A stretch of 64,000 nt of DNA from Herpetosiphon aurantiacus DSM 785 (GCA_000018565.1 CP000875.1:3363199-3427198); one strand, 5' to 3'; shown: positions 22,150 to 31,688, numbered from the stretch's first letter. Numbers and translations are program-made. The notes: generated from the sequence alone by a model not told the origin.

Positions 22150-25100
22150 TTAACCAACTGTCTCAACAATTCGCACTGCCCCACCATCATCGACCAACTG
22201 ATCAAGGCGAATCGACAACACTTTGGAAGCTCCATCAGGATTCATCGTCACGCCATATAAGGTTGAAGCCGCTTCCACAGTACCACGGTTATGCGTCACC
22301 AAGACAAACTGGGTCTGTTGACTCATCTCAATTAATTGTTCACGAAGTCGCACAACATTGGCTTCATCCAGGGCTGCGTCAACTTCGTCCATCACACAAA
22401 ACGGCGTGGGATTAACTTTCAACAAGGCCACCAACAGTGCCACGGCGGTCAATGAACGTTCGCCCCCAGAGAGCAAGGAGAGCGGTTGGCGGCGTTTGCC
22501 TGGTGGTTGGGCAATAATATCAATGCCACTTTCGCTGCTATTGGGGTCGTTCAAAATCAACTGGGCTGTACCACCACCAAACAAACGGGTAAAGGCTAGG
22601 CTAAATTCTTCGGCCACGGCACTAAATGTTTGGGCAAAACGGCTATTCATGGCCGTTTCAAGCTCGTTAATCAACTCACGCAGGCCATCAGCCGCTTGGC
22701 GAATATCGCTGACTTGGCCCGTTAAGAATTGATTGCGTTCGCCAAGCTCAGCATATTCTTGCGGCGCAAGTGGGTTAATCGTGCCCATTCGCCGCAGTTT
22801 GTTGCGCAACTGATCAATTTGCTCGTTCAAGGCTTGGGCCGATAATTCAGCCTGCTCAACCTCAGGCGTTTGGCGCAAATCCAATTGCTCAATATCAATA
22901 TTCTCTTCGGCGCAACGTTCCCACACATGGTCGCGGCGAGTGTTGGCTGTCGCCAATTGGCTTTCAGCCCGACTAAGGCTGGTTTGCGCTTGAACAAAGG
23001 CCTGCGAGGCTGCCCGCTCTTGCAATTCGGCGTGTTGCAGCGCCAAATTTGCCTGATTCAAGCGTTCGAGCAACGGGGCTTGCTCGGCATAAACGGCCTC
23101 ACGTTGCAGCTGGGCTTGCTGACGGCGTTCGGCTACAAGCACGCTTTGGGCTTCAGCCAAGGCCAATTGTTCAACCAACTCGTGCTGGCGTTGCTGATCT
23201 TCACGGCTCCGCCGCACCAAGCCATCAATCACCTGTTGCTGATCGCGTTGGGCACGCTGGGTCGCCTGCAAGGTTGCATCGCTGGAGACAATCGCTGCTC
23301 GTGCTGCCGCAACCCGTTCTTCGCTAGCCCGACTGGCCGCCGCTGCGGTTTCGGCTTGCTCACGGGCAGCAACAACCAAACGTTCATGCTCAGCACCATG
23401 GATTTGCGCCTGCTCAATTGCGGTTTGGCTGGCGGCAAGTTGCTCGGCAAGGCGGGCTTGCTCTTGTTGAACATTGTTGCTGCGCAGTTGTTGCCATTGT
23501 TGCTCTTGCTCAATTTGCTGAAGGCCACGTTGGCGTTGCGCCAAACTATCACGAGCTTTTTCCATGGTAGTGCGGTTGCTGCGGCGGGCTTGCTCGGCCT
23601 CACGAACTGCTTTTTCAGCATTGCCAATTGCGGCAATCGCCTGCTTGAGCTGTTGTTCATGCTCGGCGAGTTGTTGTTGGGCGGCCTCAAGTTGGGCGGG
23701 CAATTCACGCAATTCTCGTTCGCGGCGCAACGTACCAGCCTCACGAGTTCTAGCGCCACCAGTCATCGCCCCCGATGAGCCAACTTGTTCGCCACCAAGC
23801 GTCACAATCGTCCAAGCACCATCAAGTTCGGCTAAAACTCGCCGTGCAGTGGCTAAATCTTCGACCACAATTGTGCGCCCAAGCAAATGCTGCACCGCCC
23901 GTTCATAGGCCTCGGCATAGTTCACCAACTCGCTGGCAAGCCCTAAAACCCCTTTGCCTTGGGGAATGCGGCTTGGGCGTGGCGTGCGTAGCGTATCGAG
24001 CGGCAAAAAGGTAGCACGGCCAGCATCAGTGCGTTTGAGTTCAGCAATCGCGGCTTCGGCGGCTTCCCAATTGGGCACGATAATATTTTGCAAGCGTGCA
24101 CCCAACGCCACTTCCAAGGCCGTTTCTAACTCAGCAGGCACTTCAATCACGCTGGCAACCACGGCAAATTGCTGGTGCTGCTTTTCGGCCCATTGCAAAG
24201 CCGCCCGAACCCCAGTAAACATGCCAGCTCCGGCAGCGGCAGTGCGGCGCAAGGCATCCAAGCGACTATGCAAGGCATCGGCTTCACGGCGGGCGTAGGC
24301 CACAGCTTCTTCTTGCTCACGGCGCAGATTACGGGCTTCCAACAAACTTTTTTGGGCAGCCTCTTCATTGGCTTGAGTTTGGTTAAACTCAGCTTCGGCC
24401 TGTTGATATAGCTGTTGGGCTTGTTCAAGGGTGGTTTGGGCTTGCTGAATGCGCGTTTGGCTAGCGGCAAGTTGCTGTTGGTTGGTGGTTAATTCATTGG
24501 CCAACGCTTGCCAACGCTCTTGCTGCAATTTGGCCCGTTGCTGAGCCTCGTTCAAGGTTCTGGTTGCTTGCAAAGCAGCTTCTTGGGCTTGTTTGAGGGC
24601 TTGATCAGCTTCGCGGCGGGCGGCAATAGTCGCTTGTTCGCCAGCCTCAATTGTGGTTAAGGCGTGGCGCTGAGCAATCAAGGCCGCTTGGGCTTGGGCA
24701 GCCTGTTCAGCTAACTCAAGCGCTCGCGCTTGGGCTTGGGTTTGCTCTCGCTCTAGGCTTTGCTGACGCTCGTGAGCCTCAGCGCGACGGGTGATCAGCG
24801 CTTGTTGGCGCTCAGTCAACACCGCCCATTCACGCTCCACGGCTTCCCATTCACGCTCAAATTGGGCCAATTGCTGGTGTTGTTGCTCAACCAATTGCTG
24901 CTGCTGATCACGCTGCTGGCGTAATGCACCAAGTTGTTGCTCGGCTTGAGCCTGGCCAACTTGAGCGTGAGCTAGAACTTTTTCGGCCTTAGCAAAAGCA
25001 ATTTCGGCTTGAGCGACCAAGCTTTGGGCGGCCTGCCACTGGCGGCGATAAGCAATCAGCAGGGCTTGCTGCAAGGCGGTTTCAATTTCATGAACCTGCT

Positions 25101-25728
25101 CAGCCTCACGCGCTTGGCGGCGCAGCACCTTCAAACGTGGCTCGATCTCAGCCAAGGTATCCAAAATGCGGCCTAGATTGTCTTCGGTTTGTTTGAGTCG
25201 CCGCTCGGCCTCGGCGCGTTTACTGACCGAAAGGCTAATCGAGGCGGCATCTTCGAATAAGCTGCGGCGCTCCTCGGGACGTAAAGTCAAGGCAGCATCA
25301 ACCAAACCTTGATTGATCAGGGTATAACTCGAAGCCAAGGGCGATGTGGCTTCTTGAATATCGCGCAAACGAACTTTATTTTTATTCAAGAAATATTCAT
25401 TCTCGCCAGAGCGAAACGAGCGGCGCGTGATTGTGACTTCGTTGAAATCGAGCGGCAAGGTGCGATCGGTATTATCGATCGTTAGGGCGACTTCAGCCAT
25501 ACCTTGGGCGGCACGTTTGCCACCGCCGCTATAAATGAGATCTTCGGTGCGGCGACAGCGCAAAGCCGAGAAACTTTGTTCGCCCAGCACCCAACGAATC
25601 GCATCGGTAACGTTGGACTTGCCCGAACCATTTGGCCCGACAATCGCCGTCACTCCTAGCGGAAACTCAATCACTGTGCGATTGGCAAAGGTTTTAAATC
25701 CCTGAATTTCAAGTCGTTTGAGATACAT
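22150..25728 (-). CDS. smc: Chromosome segregation ATPase SMC
   Basis: A 1192-residue condensin subunit that organises and segregates the chromosome with ScpA/ScpB, which are not in the window. Walker A is GPNGSGKSNVTDA at about 32-44. The arms are very Gln/Ala/Glu-rich coiled coil (about 165-500 and 665-1010). The hinge at about 500-660 includes GVLGLASELVNY and VTLGGEQVGSSGAMTGG. The signature is LLSGGERSLTAVALL near 1082, and Walker B is FCVMDEVDAALDEANV near 1110. Length is standard. The start is ATG 25728, 13 bases after the GNAT gene, suggesting an operon. Confidence 0.95.
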   Translation of the reverse strand: MYLKRLEIQGFKTFANRTVIEFPLGVTAIVGPNGSGKSNVTDAIRWVLGEQSFSALRCRRTEDLIYSGGGKRAAQGMAEVALTIDNTDRTLPLDFNEVTITRRSFRSGENEYFLNKNKVRLRDIQEATSPLASSYTLINQGLVDAALTLRPEERRSLFEDAASISLSVSKRAEAERRLKQTEDNLGRILDTLAEIEPRLKVLRRQAREAEQVHEIETALQQALLIAYRRQWQAAQSLVAQAEIAFAKAEKVLAHAQVGQAQAEQQLGALRQQRDQQQQLVEQQHQQLAQFEREWEAVEREWAVLTERQQALITRRAEAHERQQSLEREQTQAQARALELAEQAAQAQAALIAQRHALTTIEAGEQATIAARREADQALKQAQEAALQATRTLNEAQQRAKLQQERWQALANELTTNQQQLAASQTRIQQAQTTLEQAQQLYQQAEAEFNQTQANEEAAQKSLLEARNLRREQEEAVAYARREADALHSRLDALRRTAAAGAGMFTGVRAALQWAEKQHQQFAVVASVIEVPAELETALEVALGARLQNIIVPNWEAAEAAIAELKRTDAGRATFLPLDTLRTPRPSRIPQGKGVLGLASELVNYAEAYERAVQHLLGRTIVVEDLATARRVLAELDGAWTIVTLGGEQVGSSGAMTGGARTREAGTLRRERELRELPAQLEAAQQQLAEHEQQLKQAIAAIGNAEKAVREAEQARRSNRTTMEKARDSLAQRQRGLQQIEQEQQWQQLRSNNVQQEQARLAEQLAASQTAIEQAQIHGAEHERLVVAAREQAETAAAASRASEERVAAARAAIVSSDATLQATQRAQRDQQQVIDGLVRRSREDQQRQHELVEQLALAEAQSVLVAERRQQAQLQREAVYAEQAPLLERLNQANLALQHAELQERAASQAFVQAQTSLSRAESQLATANTRRDHVWERCAEENIDIEQLDLRQTPEVEQAELSAQALNEQIDQLRNKLRRMGTINPLAPQEYAELGERNQFLTGQVSDIRQAADGLRELINELETAMNSRFAQTFSAVAEEFSLAFTRLFGGGTAQLILNDPNSSESGIDIIAQPPGKRRQPLSLLSGGERSLTAVALLVALLKVNPTPFCVMDEVDAALDEANVVRLREQLIEMSQQTQFVLVTHNRGTVEAASTLYGVTMNPDGASKVLSIRLDQLVDDGGAVRIVETVG

Positions 25729-25741
25729 TCAAAGCCCTACT

Positions 25742-26221
25742 TTATGCTGCGGTGGTGCGTAATTGATGCTGCATGGTCACATAGGTTGGCTCAGGATAGC
25801 CTTGATGGCTGTGGTATTCAGTAATGATGTAGCCCAATTGTTGATACATGGCGATCAAGTGCGGCAAGGCTAGACGCACGCCAATCGTAATAATCTGACG
25901 CTGTTCGGCTTGGGCAATTGCTTCAACCGCAACAATCAGCTGTTTAGCTAAACCACGGCCACGATAGGCGGGCAACACCGACAAGCGTCCCAAATAGAGT
26001 GTATCGCTGCCACGTCGCTCGTACAGCACGCAGCCAATTAATTGATTGTGCGATTCGACGACCAATACCCCGCCATCGCCCATGCGCGAGCGAAAACTCT
26101 CAACGGTTTCCCAGCCAACACTAGAGGGCGGATCGAGGATCGCTTCATATTCAACAAAGGCTTGGCGAATGATCTCCAAGGCTTGGCTATGTTCATCAAC
26201 AGCTGCTTCACGAATCTGCAT
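25742..26221 (-). CDS. GNAT-family N-acetyltransferase
   Basis: A 159-residue acetyl-CoA-dependent acetyltransferase. Motif A is LYLGRLSVLPAYRGRGLAKQ with the RGRGLA pyrophosphate loop near residues 88-95, motif B is around ITIGVRLALPHLIAMYQQLGY, and ITEYHSHQG follows. The substrate (amine, peptide or antibiotic) cannot be read from sequence. It is the first gene of a likely two-gene unit with smc (13-base gap). A TATAAT -10 box on the minus strand at 26266-26271 is well placed for the start codon. Confidence 0.85.
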   Translation of the reverse strand: MQIREAAVDEHSQALEIIRQAFVEYEAILDPPSSVGWETVESFRSRMGDGGVLVVESHNQLIGCVLYERRGSDTLYLGRLSVLPAYRGRGLAKQLIVAVEAIAQAEQRQIITIGVRLALPHLIAMYQQLGYIITEYHSHQGYPEPTYVTMQHQLRTTAA

Positions 26222-26300
26222 CGAACTCCCTCAACACAACGGACTGGTGGTCGTGACTGGCGCATATTATACCTGTATCAGGCAGCTTAGATGCAACGCT

Positions 26301-26332
26301 AAAACAAAAAACTCAAGGGTTGCGCCTTGAGT
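26301..26332 (-). terminator. Terminator after the tRNA genes
   Basis: Stem ACTCAAGG/CCTTGAGT (26311-26318 and 26325-26332); on the minus strand it is followed by TTTTTTGTTTT. It lies six bases beyond the encoded CCA of the second tRNA. Confidence 0.85.
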
Positions 26333-26337
26333 TGATT

Positions 26338-26413
26338 TGGTGGAGGTGAGGGGGATCGAACCCCTTACCTTCGCAATGCCATTGCGACGCTCTACCAAGT
26401 GAGCTACACCCCC
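26338..26413 (-). tRNA. tRNA-Ala (anticodon GGC)
   Basis: A 76-base cloverleaf including an encoded CCA. The acceptor GGGGGTG pairs with CACCTCC, the D-arm is AGCTCACTTGGTAGAGC, the anticodon stem is TCGCA/TGCGA around ATGGCAT (GGC at 34-36), and the T-arm is GGGGTTCGATCCCC. Confidence 0.93.
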
Positions 26414-26440
26414 ATATCGATTTAGTTACACCAAGCAAGT

Positions 26441-26516
26441 TGGTGGAGGCGAGGGGACTCGAACCCCTTACCTCGACAGTGCGATTGTCGCGCTCTACCA
26501 GGTGAGCTACGCCCCC
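26441..26516 (-). tRNA. tRNA-Ala (anticodon CGC)
   Basis: A 76-base cloverleaf including an encoded CCA. The acceptor GGGGGCG pairs with CGCCTCC, the anticodon stem is CGACA/TGTCG around ATCGCAC (CGC at 34-36), and the T-arm is GGGGTTCGAGTCCCC. It lies 27 bases upstream of the GGC isoacceptor and is probably co-transcribed. Confidence 0.93.
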
Positions 26517-26611
26517 GCTTGTCGGTGTTGTGTGTTTGTTCACAACGCGAGCGATTATAGCATAGGCGGCATGGGCTGTCAAATTTGGCGAAAGCACCAA
26601 GAAGGATCGCC

Positions 26612-26694
26612 TTTTTTAACCACGAAGAGCACGAAGATAATTAATGTACGGGATGCTTCATGGTTAAATTTCATCCCTCATCCTTTCGTTAGTT
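26612..26694. repeat. Dispersed CACGAAG-type repeat
   Basis: TTTTTTAACCACGAAGAGC-ACGAAGAT followed by TTCATCCCTCATCCTT. The same pair of blocks occurs at about 42548-42654. No gene is visible in it. Confidence 0.65.
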
Positions 26695-26744
26695 GACGAA
26701 TCAACTATACTCAGCTGAACTACCATGTTGAATGGGAGATATGT

Positions 26745-27845
26745 GTGTTTGATCAACGCTGGCAACAGTTGGCCAAAATCATTGTCCATCACTCATTAGA
26801 GCTACAACCAAACGATTTGCTACGAATTCAAGCTGAAGCTATTGCGAAGCCATTGCTCTATGCGCTCTACCGCGAGGCACTCCATGCTGGAGCCTTAGTT
26901 ATTCCCAAAATTGTCGATCCGGTATTTGAAGAAATTATGCTCAAAGAGGGCACTCCTGAGCAGCTGCAATTTGTGCCAAGCACCTTAGTTCACGAAATTG
27001 AAACCATGACTACTTGGTGTGATATTTATAGCGAAATAAATACGAAACATTTCAACCAAGCCGATCAACAACGCCAACTATTGCGCCGAAAAGCATTCGG
27101 CCCAGTCCAAGTATTATTCGATAGCAGAGCAGCTCAAAATCAATTGCGCTGGTGCGATGTGCTTTATCCAACCGAGGCTTTTGCTCAAGACGCAGGTATG
27201 TCGCTGTGGGATTTTGAAGACTTGGTAGTAAAATCCTATCTGCTTGATCATCCAGATCCAGTTACAGCGTGGCAGACCATCCATCAACAACAGCAAAAAG
27301 TTACCCACTTCCTCAATAGTTGTCGCTCAATTCGGATTGAAGGGCCAGACGTTGATTTGAGTTATCGCTGTGAAGATCGCATTTGGATTAATTGTGCTGG
27401 TAAACGCAATCTGCCCGATGGCGAAGTCTTTACCGCGCCAATCGAAGATTCAGTCAATGGCCGATTGAAGATTAGCTATCCAAGCATTTATCAGGGGAAT
27501 TTGGTTAGCGGAATTCAGCTCGTGATTGAAGATGGCAAAGTAACCCAAGCAACTGCTGAGCAAGGCCAAGATTTTCTGCATACCATGCTTGATCTTGATG
27601 CTGGTGCTCGGTATATTGGCGAGGTTGCCTTCGGCCTGAACCCAGGCATTACAAAACCAACTGGTCATACTATTTTCGATGAAAAGATGGCTGGAACGAT
27701 GCACTTAGCACTTGGTCGAGCCTATCCTGAGTGTGGCGGCAAAAATGAATCAACCCTGCACTGGGATTTAGTCTGCGATTTACATCAAGCTGAAGTGTAT
27801 GCCAATAATGCGCTGTGCTACAAAAATGGTGAGTTTATTATTTAA
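26745..27845 (+). CDS. M29-family metal-dependent aminopeptidase
   Basis: A 366-residue cytoplasmic aminopeptidase. Family features: LELQPNDLLRIQAEAIAKPL at the N-terminus; the metal site is built from DGEVFTAP (Glu near 228), IGEVAFGLNPG (Glu near 291), a His-Tyr region around TMHLALGRAYPECGG and the final STLHWDLVCDL (His-x-Asp). The length is slightly short for the family (about 370-410). Start GTG 26745 has GGGAGA a few bases before it. The next gene begins 15 bases later, so they may be co-transcribed, though the next gene is more AT-rich. Confidence 0.88.
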   Translation: MFDQRWQQLAKIIVHHSLELQPNDLLRIQAEAIAKPLLYALYREALHAGALVIPKIVDPVFEEIMLKEGTPEQLQFVPSTLVHEIETMTTWCDIYSEINTKHFNQADQQRQLLRRKAFGPVQVLFDSRAAQNQLRWCDVLYPTEAFAQDAGMSLWDFEDLVVKSYLLDHPDPVTAWQTIHQQQQKVTHFLNSCRSIRIEGPDVDLSYRCEDRIWINCAGKRNLPDGEVFTAPIEDSVNGRLKISYPSIYQGNLVSGIQLVIEDGKVTQATAEQGQDFLHTMLDLDAGARYIGEVAFGLNPGITKPTGHTIFDEKMAGTMHLALGRAYPECGGKNESTLHWDLVCDLHQAEVYANNALCYKNGEFII

Positions 27846-27860
27846 CATAGAAAGCACCAT

Positions 27861-28535
27861 ATGGATAGTTTTGAGCCATTACGCGCAGCTGGCTTGGATG
27901 TAACATTCCATGTATGGGACGAGGAAGAAGTCGCAACCGCAATCCGCTATGCTCAACAACGTCGAAGCCAAGGACTTCCATCTCAAGTACCCTATTTTTG
28001 GTATGCCAACGTATCCAAGCCCGCCGATCACCCAACCTATAATCTGTCGCAGGATGTTACACAGGAAAAAACACCAAGGCCACTAGATAGTCTTGTATCA
28101 AGCATTGCATTGCAGATTGAAAACCGCCAAGCCTGCTATTGGAAAATCTGGGATTACATTCCAGGCCCAGTTCATCACGAATTTTTCTGTCATTACGAAT
28201 CACTTGATATGCTGATACCCAATCTTATCAACTATTATTGTGGAGAGTCTACAATAATTAATGATTGGGTTGTTCCATTAAATCGGCATCCTGAATTGAA
28301 CCCTAGGCGAGTAGCGACGATTATTGTCCACGCAAGGCCTACCACACTCACCAAGCTTGAGAAGCATCAAACCAACCAATCTCACCGAGACCAGATGCAA
28401 TGGAATCGTGAACGTTGCACACGCCATGCCTTCCTACGCCAATACCTCATCATCAAGCATAATAGTGATCCGACGAGCCAACTTTATCTGCGACGTGATT
28501 GCCGAGCTGCTTGGATCATTCCTCAATCTGATTAA
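27861..28535 (+). CDS. Unknown protein upstream of the permuted methyltransferase
   Basis: A 224-residue soluble protein that I do not recognise. It has no signal peptide or membrane helix. Features visible: an acidic N-terminal part (FHVWDEEEVATAIRYAQQRR), an aromatic-rich middle (ACYWKIWDYIPGPVHHEFFC) and a basic, His/Arg/Asn-rich C-terminal third (LEKHQTNQSHRDQMQWNRER). Composition is more AT-rich than the aminopeptidase before it, and it lies 41 bases from the C5 methyltransferase. A partner restriction enzyme or accessory factor is possible from context alone; no PD-(D/E)xK or HNH motif is convincing. Confidence 0.6.
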   Translation: MDSFEPLRAAGLDVTFHVWDEEEVATAIRYAQQRRSQGLPSQVPYFWYANVSKPADHPTYNLSQDVTQEKTPRPLDSLVSSIALQIENRQACYWKIWDYIPGPVHHEFFCHYESLDMLIPNLINYYCGESTIINDWVVPLNRHPELNPRRVATIIVHARPTTLTKLEKHQTNQSHRDQMQWNRERCTRHAFLRQYLIIKHNSDPTSQLYLRRDCRAAWIIPQSD

Positions 28536-28576
28536 GAGCTAAAACAGAATCGAGTTCAATTCTAGGACTATATGTT

Positions 28577-29665
28577 ATGTCAAAAATTACGAATCACTAT
28601 ACACGTAATGTGGGGATGCAAGTTCAAGAGCGGATTAATCATCTTGGTATTGGGCAAAAAATGCAGGATCTACCCGAACACCTTTGGCATGAAAGTTTTC
28701 GCTATTATGTTAAAGAAGATCCATCACGTCAAGGTGGGCCAAATCTACGGATGATTCGCTTAGATCCTAATAAGCCATCGTTAACAGTTACTGCCTTTAT
28801 CTTCAATAAATTTGTCCATCCTTTTGAAAATAGATTTATTACAACTCGTGAGGCTGCACGATTACAAGGCTTTCCTGACAACTTCGAATTTATTGGCTCA
28901 TTAACTAGTATTCAACGTCAAATCGGTAATGCAGTTCCAGTTCCATTAGCAACGGCTATATTACAAACAATCTTACAGCATGCAAAAGCTCATCATCCAG
29001 AAAAAAGCTTATTTTCAGCATTAAGTATTTTCAGTGGGGCAGGTGGGCTTAATTTAGGTGCTCAACAGGCCAAATTACCCAATGCAAAATGGCAAACAAT
29101 TGCATCAATTGATATCGATCGTGATGCATGTACCAGTCTTGAACATCATTTCGCGAATAAAAATGTGATTTGTCAAAATATTATTGATATTACTCAACCT
29201 AAATCATTAATGAGCCAACCACTCGATCTATCATATGGTGGGCCTCCTTGTCAATCATTCAGTCAGGCTGGTAAACAAAAAGGGTTATCCGATCCTCGTG
29301 GAAATTTAATTTACGAGTTTATTCGTTTTCTAAGTGATCTTAATCCAAATTACTTTTTGTTAGAGAACGTAAAAGGTTTACAGGGAATTAATAATGGCCA
29401 ATTATTACATCTGATAATCGATGATATTCGTAAGCTTGGGTATAACGTAACATTCGGTGTAGTCAATGCTGCTGATTATGGAACACCGCAGCTTCGCAAA
29501 AGAATTATTATCCTAGGTTGTAAGCAAGATTTAGGATTTGTAAATCTGCCGCTACCAACGCATGCGACTGAGGCTAATTTGCTATTACAGCCCTATAAAA
29601 CAGTTGGTCAAGCTTTGCAAAATCTACCACCCGCCTTAGTTTGGCAAAAAACAACCACCAAGTAA
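28577..29665 (+). CDS. Circularly permuted C5-cytosine DNA methyltransferase
   Basis: Transfers methyl groups from SAM to cytosine C5 in a specific DNA site. The motif order is rearranged: a target-recognition-like segment (1-65), motif IX/X region (SLTVTAFIFNK, then FITTREAARLQGFPD near 92-106, and QIGNAVPVPLA near 115-125), then motif I IFSGAGGLNLG (about 151-161), motif IV GGPPCQSFSQ (catalytic Cys near 225), motif VI LLENVKG and motif VIII YGTPQLRKRIIIL near 300. The protein ends with TVGQALQNLPPALVW, which normally leads into the recognition domain. All motifs are present and the frame is intact. No recognisable restriction enzyme adjoins it. AT-rich composition suggests transfer. The last codons lie in the terminator stem. 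Confidence 0.9.
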   Translation: MSKITNHYTRNVGMQVQERINHLGIGQKMQDLPEHLWHESFRYYVKEDPSRQGGPNLRMIRLDPNKPSLTVTAFIFNKFVHPFENRFITTREAARLQGFPDNFEFIGSLTSIQRQIGNAVPVPLATAILQTILQHAKAHHPEKSLFSALSIFSGAGGLNLGAQQAKLPNAKWQTIASIDIDRDACTSLEHHFANKNVICQNIIDITQPKSLMSQPLDLSYGGPPCQSFSQAGKQKGLSDPRGNLIYEFIRFLSDLNPNYFLLENVKGLQGINNGQLLHLIIDDIRKLGYNVTFGVVNAADYGTPQLRKRIIILGCKQDLGFVNLPLPTHATEANLLLQPYKTVGQALQNLPPALVWQKTTTK

Positions 29666-29690
29666 CGAACTACTTGGTGGTTGTTCTAAA
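29650..29690 (+). terminator. Terminator hairpin overlapping the methyltransferase stop
   Basis: A perfect 15-bp stem, 29650-29664 with 29671-29685, and a 6-base loop. The 5' arm contains the last five sense codons and most of the TAA stop (29663-29665). The U-run is weak. Confidence 0.7.
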
Positions 29691-29931
29691 TTGCGTTTGA
29701 TAATTCAAACCCATATAGCATCGCCAAAATCGCATTAATCTCATCGCCCTCACCGTAAACTCGCTCGTTAATCACCCATACTACCATCAACGAATCACCC
29801 ATCATCCTAATTTGGTACACGCTGATGCCTCACTGATACTGTAAGTGAGCGGGGCAAGGCAACTAGCATAATTCGCCGCATGATCTCTGCGGCGCATCGC
29901 TAGTGTTCCGGATTTTCAAGAAAGGGCGTTT
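29691..29931 (+). other. Intergenic tract with leader hairpin
   Basis: No gene seen. Near its end, CTAGC and GCCGCA (29866-29885) pair with TGCGGC and GCTAG (29889-29904) to form a two-part hairpin about 30 bases before the next start codon. Confidence 0.4.
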
Positions 29932-31593
29932 ATGCGATTCCTCGATTCAACTCACAAGCGGCGCACATCCTTCCGCCTCGTCACCTTGCTCAGTTTCCTG
30001 CTTTTGGCGCTTGGGATGCCTGCCACCTTTGCTTCGACACCACAGGGAGCTGCACCAATTTATCTTCCCGCCGTTTTCAATAATCGAGCCTTCGTCATGT
30101 CCGATGGCTTTCAATTTGCCAACTATGGCGGGAACAGCTATCAAAACTTAACTCCAGTCGAGATGCGTCGCCTCTATGGATCATAAGTATGTGCCACCAT
30201 CCAAAATGATGTCTGTACCCTCACCCCGCCTGCCGAACGCTGGATGGAGTGGGTCAATAGCACGATGGAATATGGGCATTGTGAGGGGATGGCTGTACTC
30301 AGTATCCTATTTCAGCGTGGGATCTTGAATCCTGCTGATTTCGGAGCAGCCCGCACCCGCGACCTTGTGTTAGAAGGCAATCAAAAGCTCCAACGCGAGA
30401 TTGCCTATTGGTATGCAACCATGATTCCTAATCCTGGGCGGGCGGCTCGGATTATCGCCCCACCCCGCGATCTAGTAGCCGTCTTGCGAACAGCGTTTGC
30501 CAATACCCAAACTGCCTTTTATACCTTACGCTTCAGCAAATTGGATCGCAGCGGTGGCCACTCGGTCGTGCCGATGGGGCTGCGCGATATTTCAGCAAAC
30601 GAAGTGGCAATCCAAGTCTACGATAGTAATAGCCCCACGATCGCCCGTGAGTTGATCGTCAATACTGCAACCAATACATGGTCATACTCGCCTGCCCTAG
30701 ACCCCAACCAAACCAGCGATGACTACAACGGGACGGCGCAAAGCCTCACGTTAGGCCTTGCACCAATCGAGCCACGCCAAGGCCAACAAACCTGCGCACT
30801 ATGCGCCGAATCAGATCCGTTACTTAACACCACAGCTTCATCGGACAATCCGATCATTTTACCACCAACAACGACAAATGATGGAATGGGAAATGTGAAT
30901 CAAGGAAATGCGGATATTTCCAATCCCGAATTCATCACGCCATGGATGGATTTGGCACCGTCGAATCCGCTGGTTGATTCATGGTCAAGCCCTGTCTTAA
31001 AGTATTTTGTTTTACAGCCAAATGCTGATGGTCACTTTGTACTTTCAGCTCCAAGTGAAAATCAAACTAATATTCCCGTGAGTATCAGATCGATTGGGCG
31101 TGGCTATACCTTCGAGGTGGAAACGACCGTTGCAAGTGGCTTCCCAAGCGAAGTCATTGTTGGCAGTCAAGGCAATGTTATTACCTTTACCACCCAAACA
31201 ACCACCTCGCCCACGATGTATCTTGGCTTTGAAACTCCCACCGACGACTTCGATTTCTATATCGAGGACTTTGACCTCAGCGCCGATGATTCCTTCCGAC
31301 TTGAGGTTGATGCCTCAAACAAACTCGTTGGGCTACGTGCCATCACCGCTATCCCCGACGAAAGTGTTACCTTTAGTCTGTCGATGGAGCGGATTGATGA
31401 TCAAGGGATTGAAATTTTCAACTCTCCCGACGAAGGCATTAGTTTGTTTGAAAACGAGATTTTGCTGATCGATTTCAGTCAATGGTCGGGCAATGGCGGA
31501 ACTCTACGTATGGGCTACGACGATAATCTCAATGGGTTGATTGATGCCAATGAAGCATTTGTAATTGAGGATGTCGGCGATACCATCCCTTAA
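29932..31593 (+). pseudogene. Secreted papain-like protein gene interrupted by one in-frame stop
   Basis: Reading from ATG 29932, a signal peptide (LLSFLLLALGMPATFA) and IYLPAVFNNR lead to TAA at 30184-30186, after 84 codons. The same frame then stays open to 31593, and its sequence continues naturally (VCATIQNDVC, then ERWMEWVNSTMEYGHCEGMA). The next ATG in frame is 30244. Without the stop it would be a 553-residue secreted protein. GHCEGMAVL (Cys near 117), GGHSVVPMG (His near 210) and VYDSNSP (Asp near 231) look like a papain-fold Cys-His-Asp triad. The C-terminal 300 residues are beta-rich and acidic, ending in DDNLNGLIDANEAF, a calcium-binding-like loop. It could be a real nonsense mutation, readthrough or a sequencing error. 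Confidence 0.75.
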
Positions 31594-31618
31594 TTAATTC
31601 GCGTTAACAGCAAACCAA

Positions 31619-31649
31619 CCGCTCCACATGGATTATGCATGTGGAGCGG
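31619..31649. terminator. Perfect hairpin between convergent genes
   Basis: CCGCTCCACATG pairs with CATGTGGAGCGG (12 bp) around a 7-base loop. There is no T-run on either side, so termination is probable but not certain. Confidence 0.6.
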
Positions 31650-31688
31650 TGTAGTGCCTCTGATGATCATCGATGAATAGCAGAAACC

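Noticed and set aside
22870-23778. 302-codon frame opposite smc
   Set aside because: It arises from the Gln/Ala-rich coiled-coil codons of smc and lacks a start signal or recognisable domain.
27861-29665. Complete restriction-modification system
   Set aside because: The methyltransferase is clear, but the upstream protein shows no convincing nuclease motif, so the claim is not supported.
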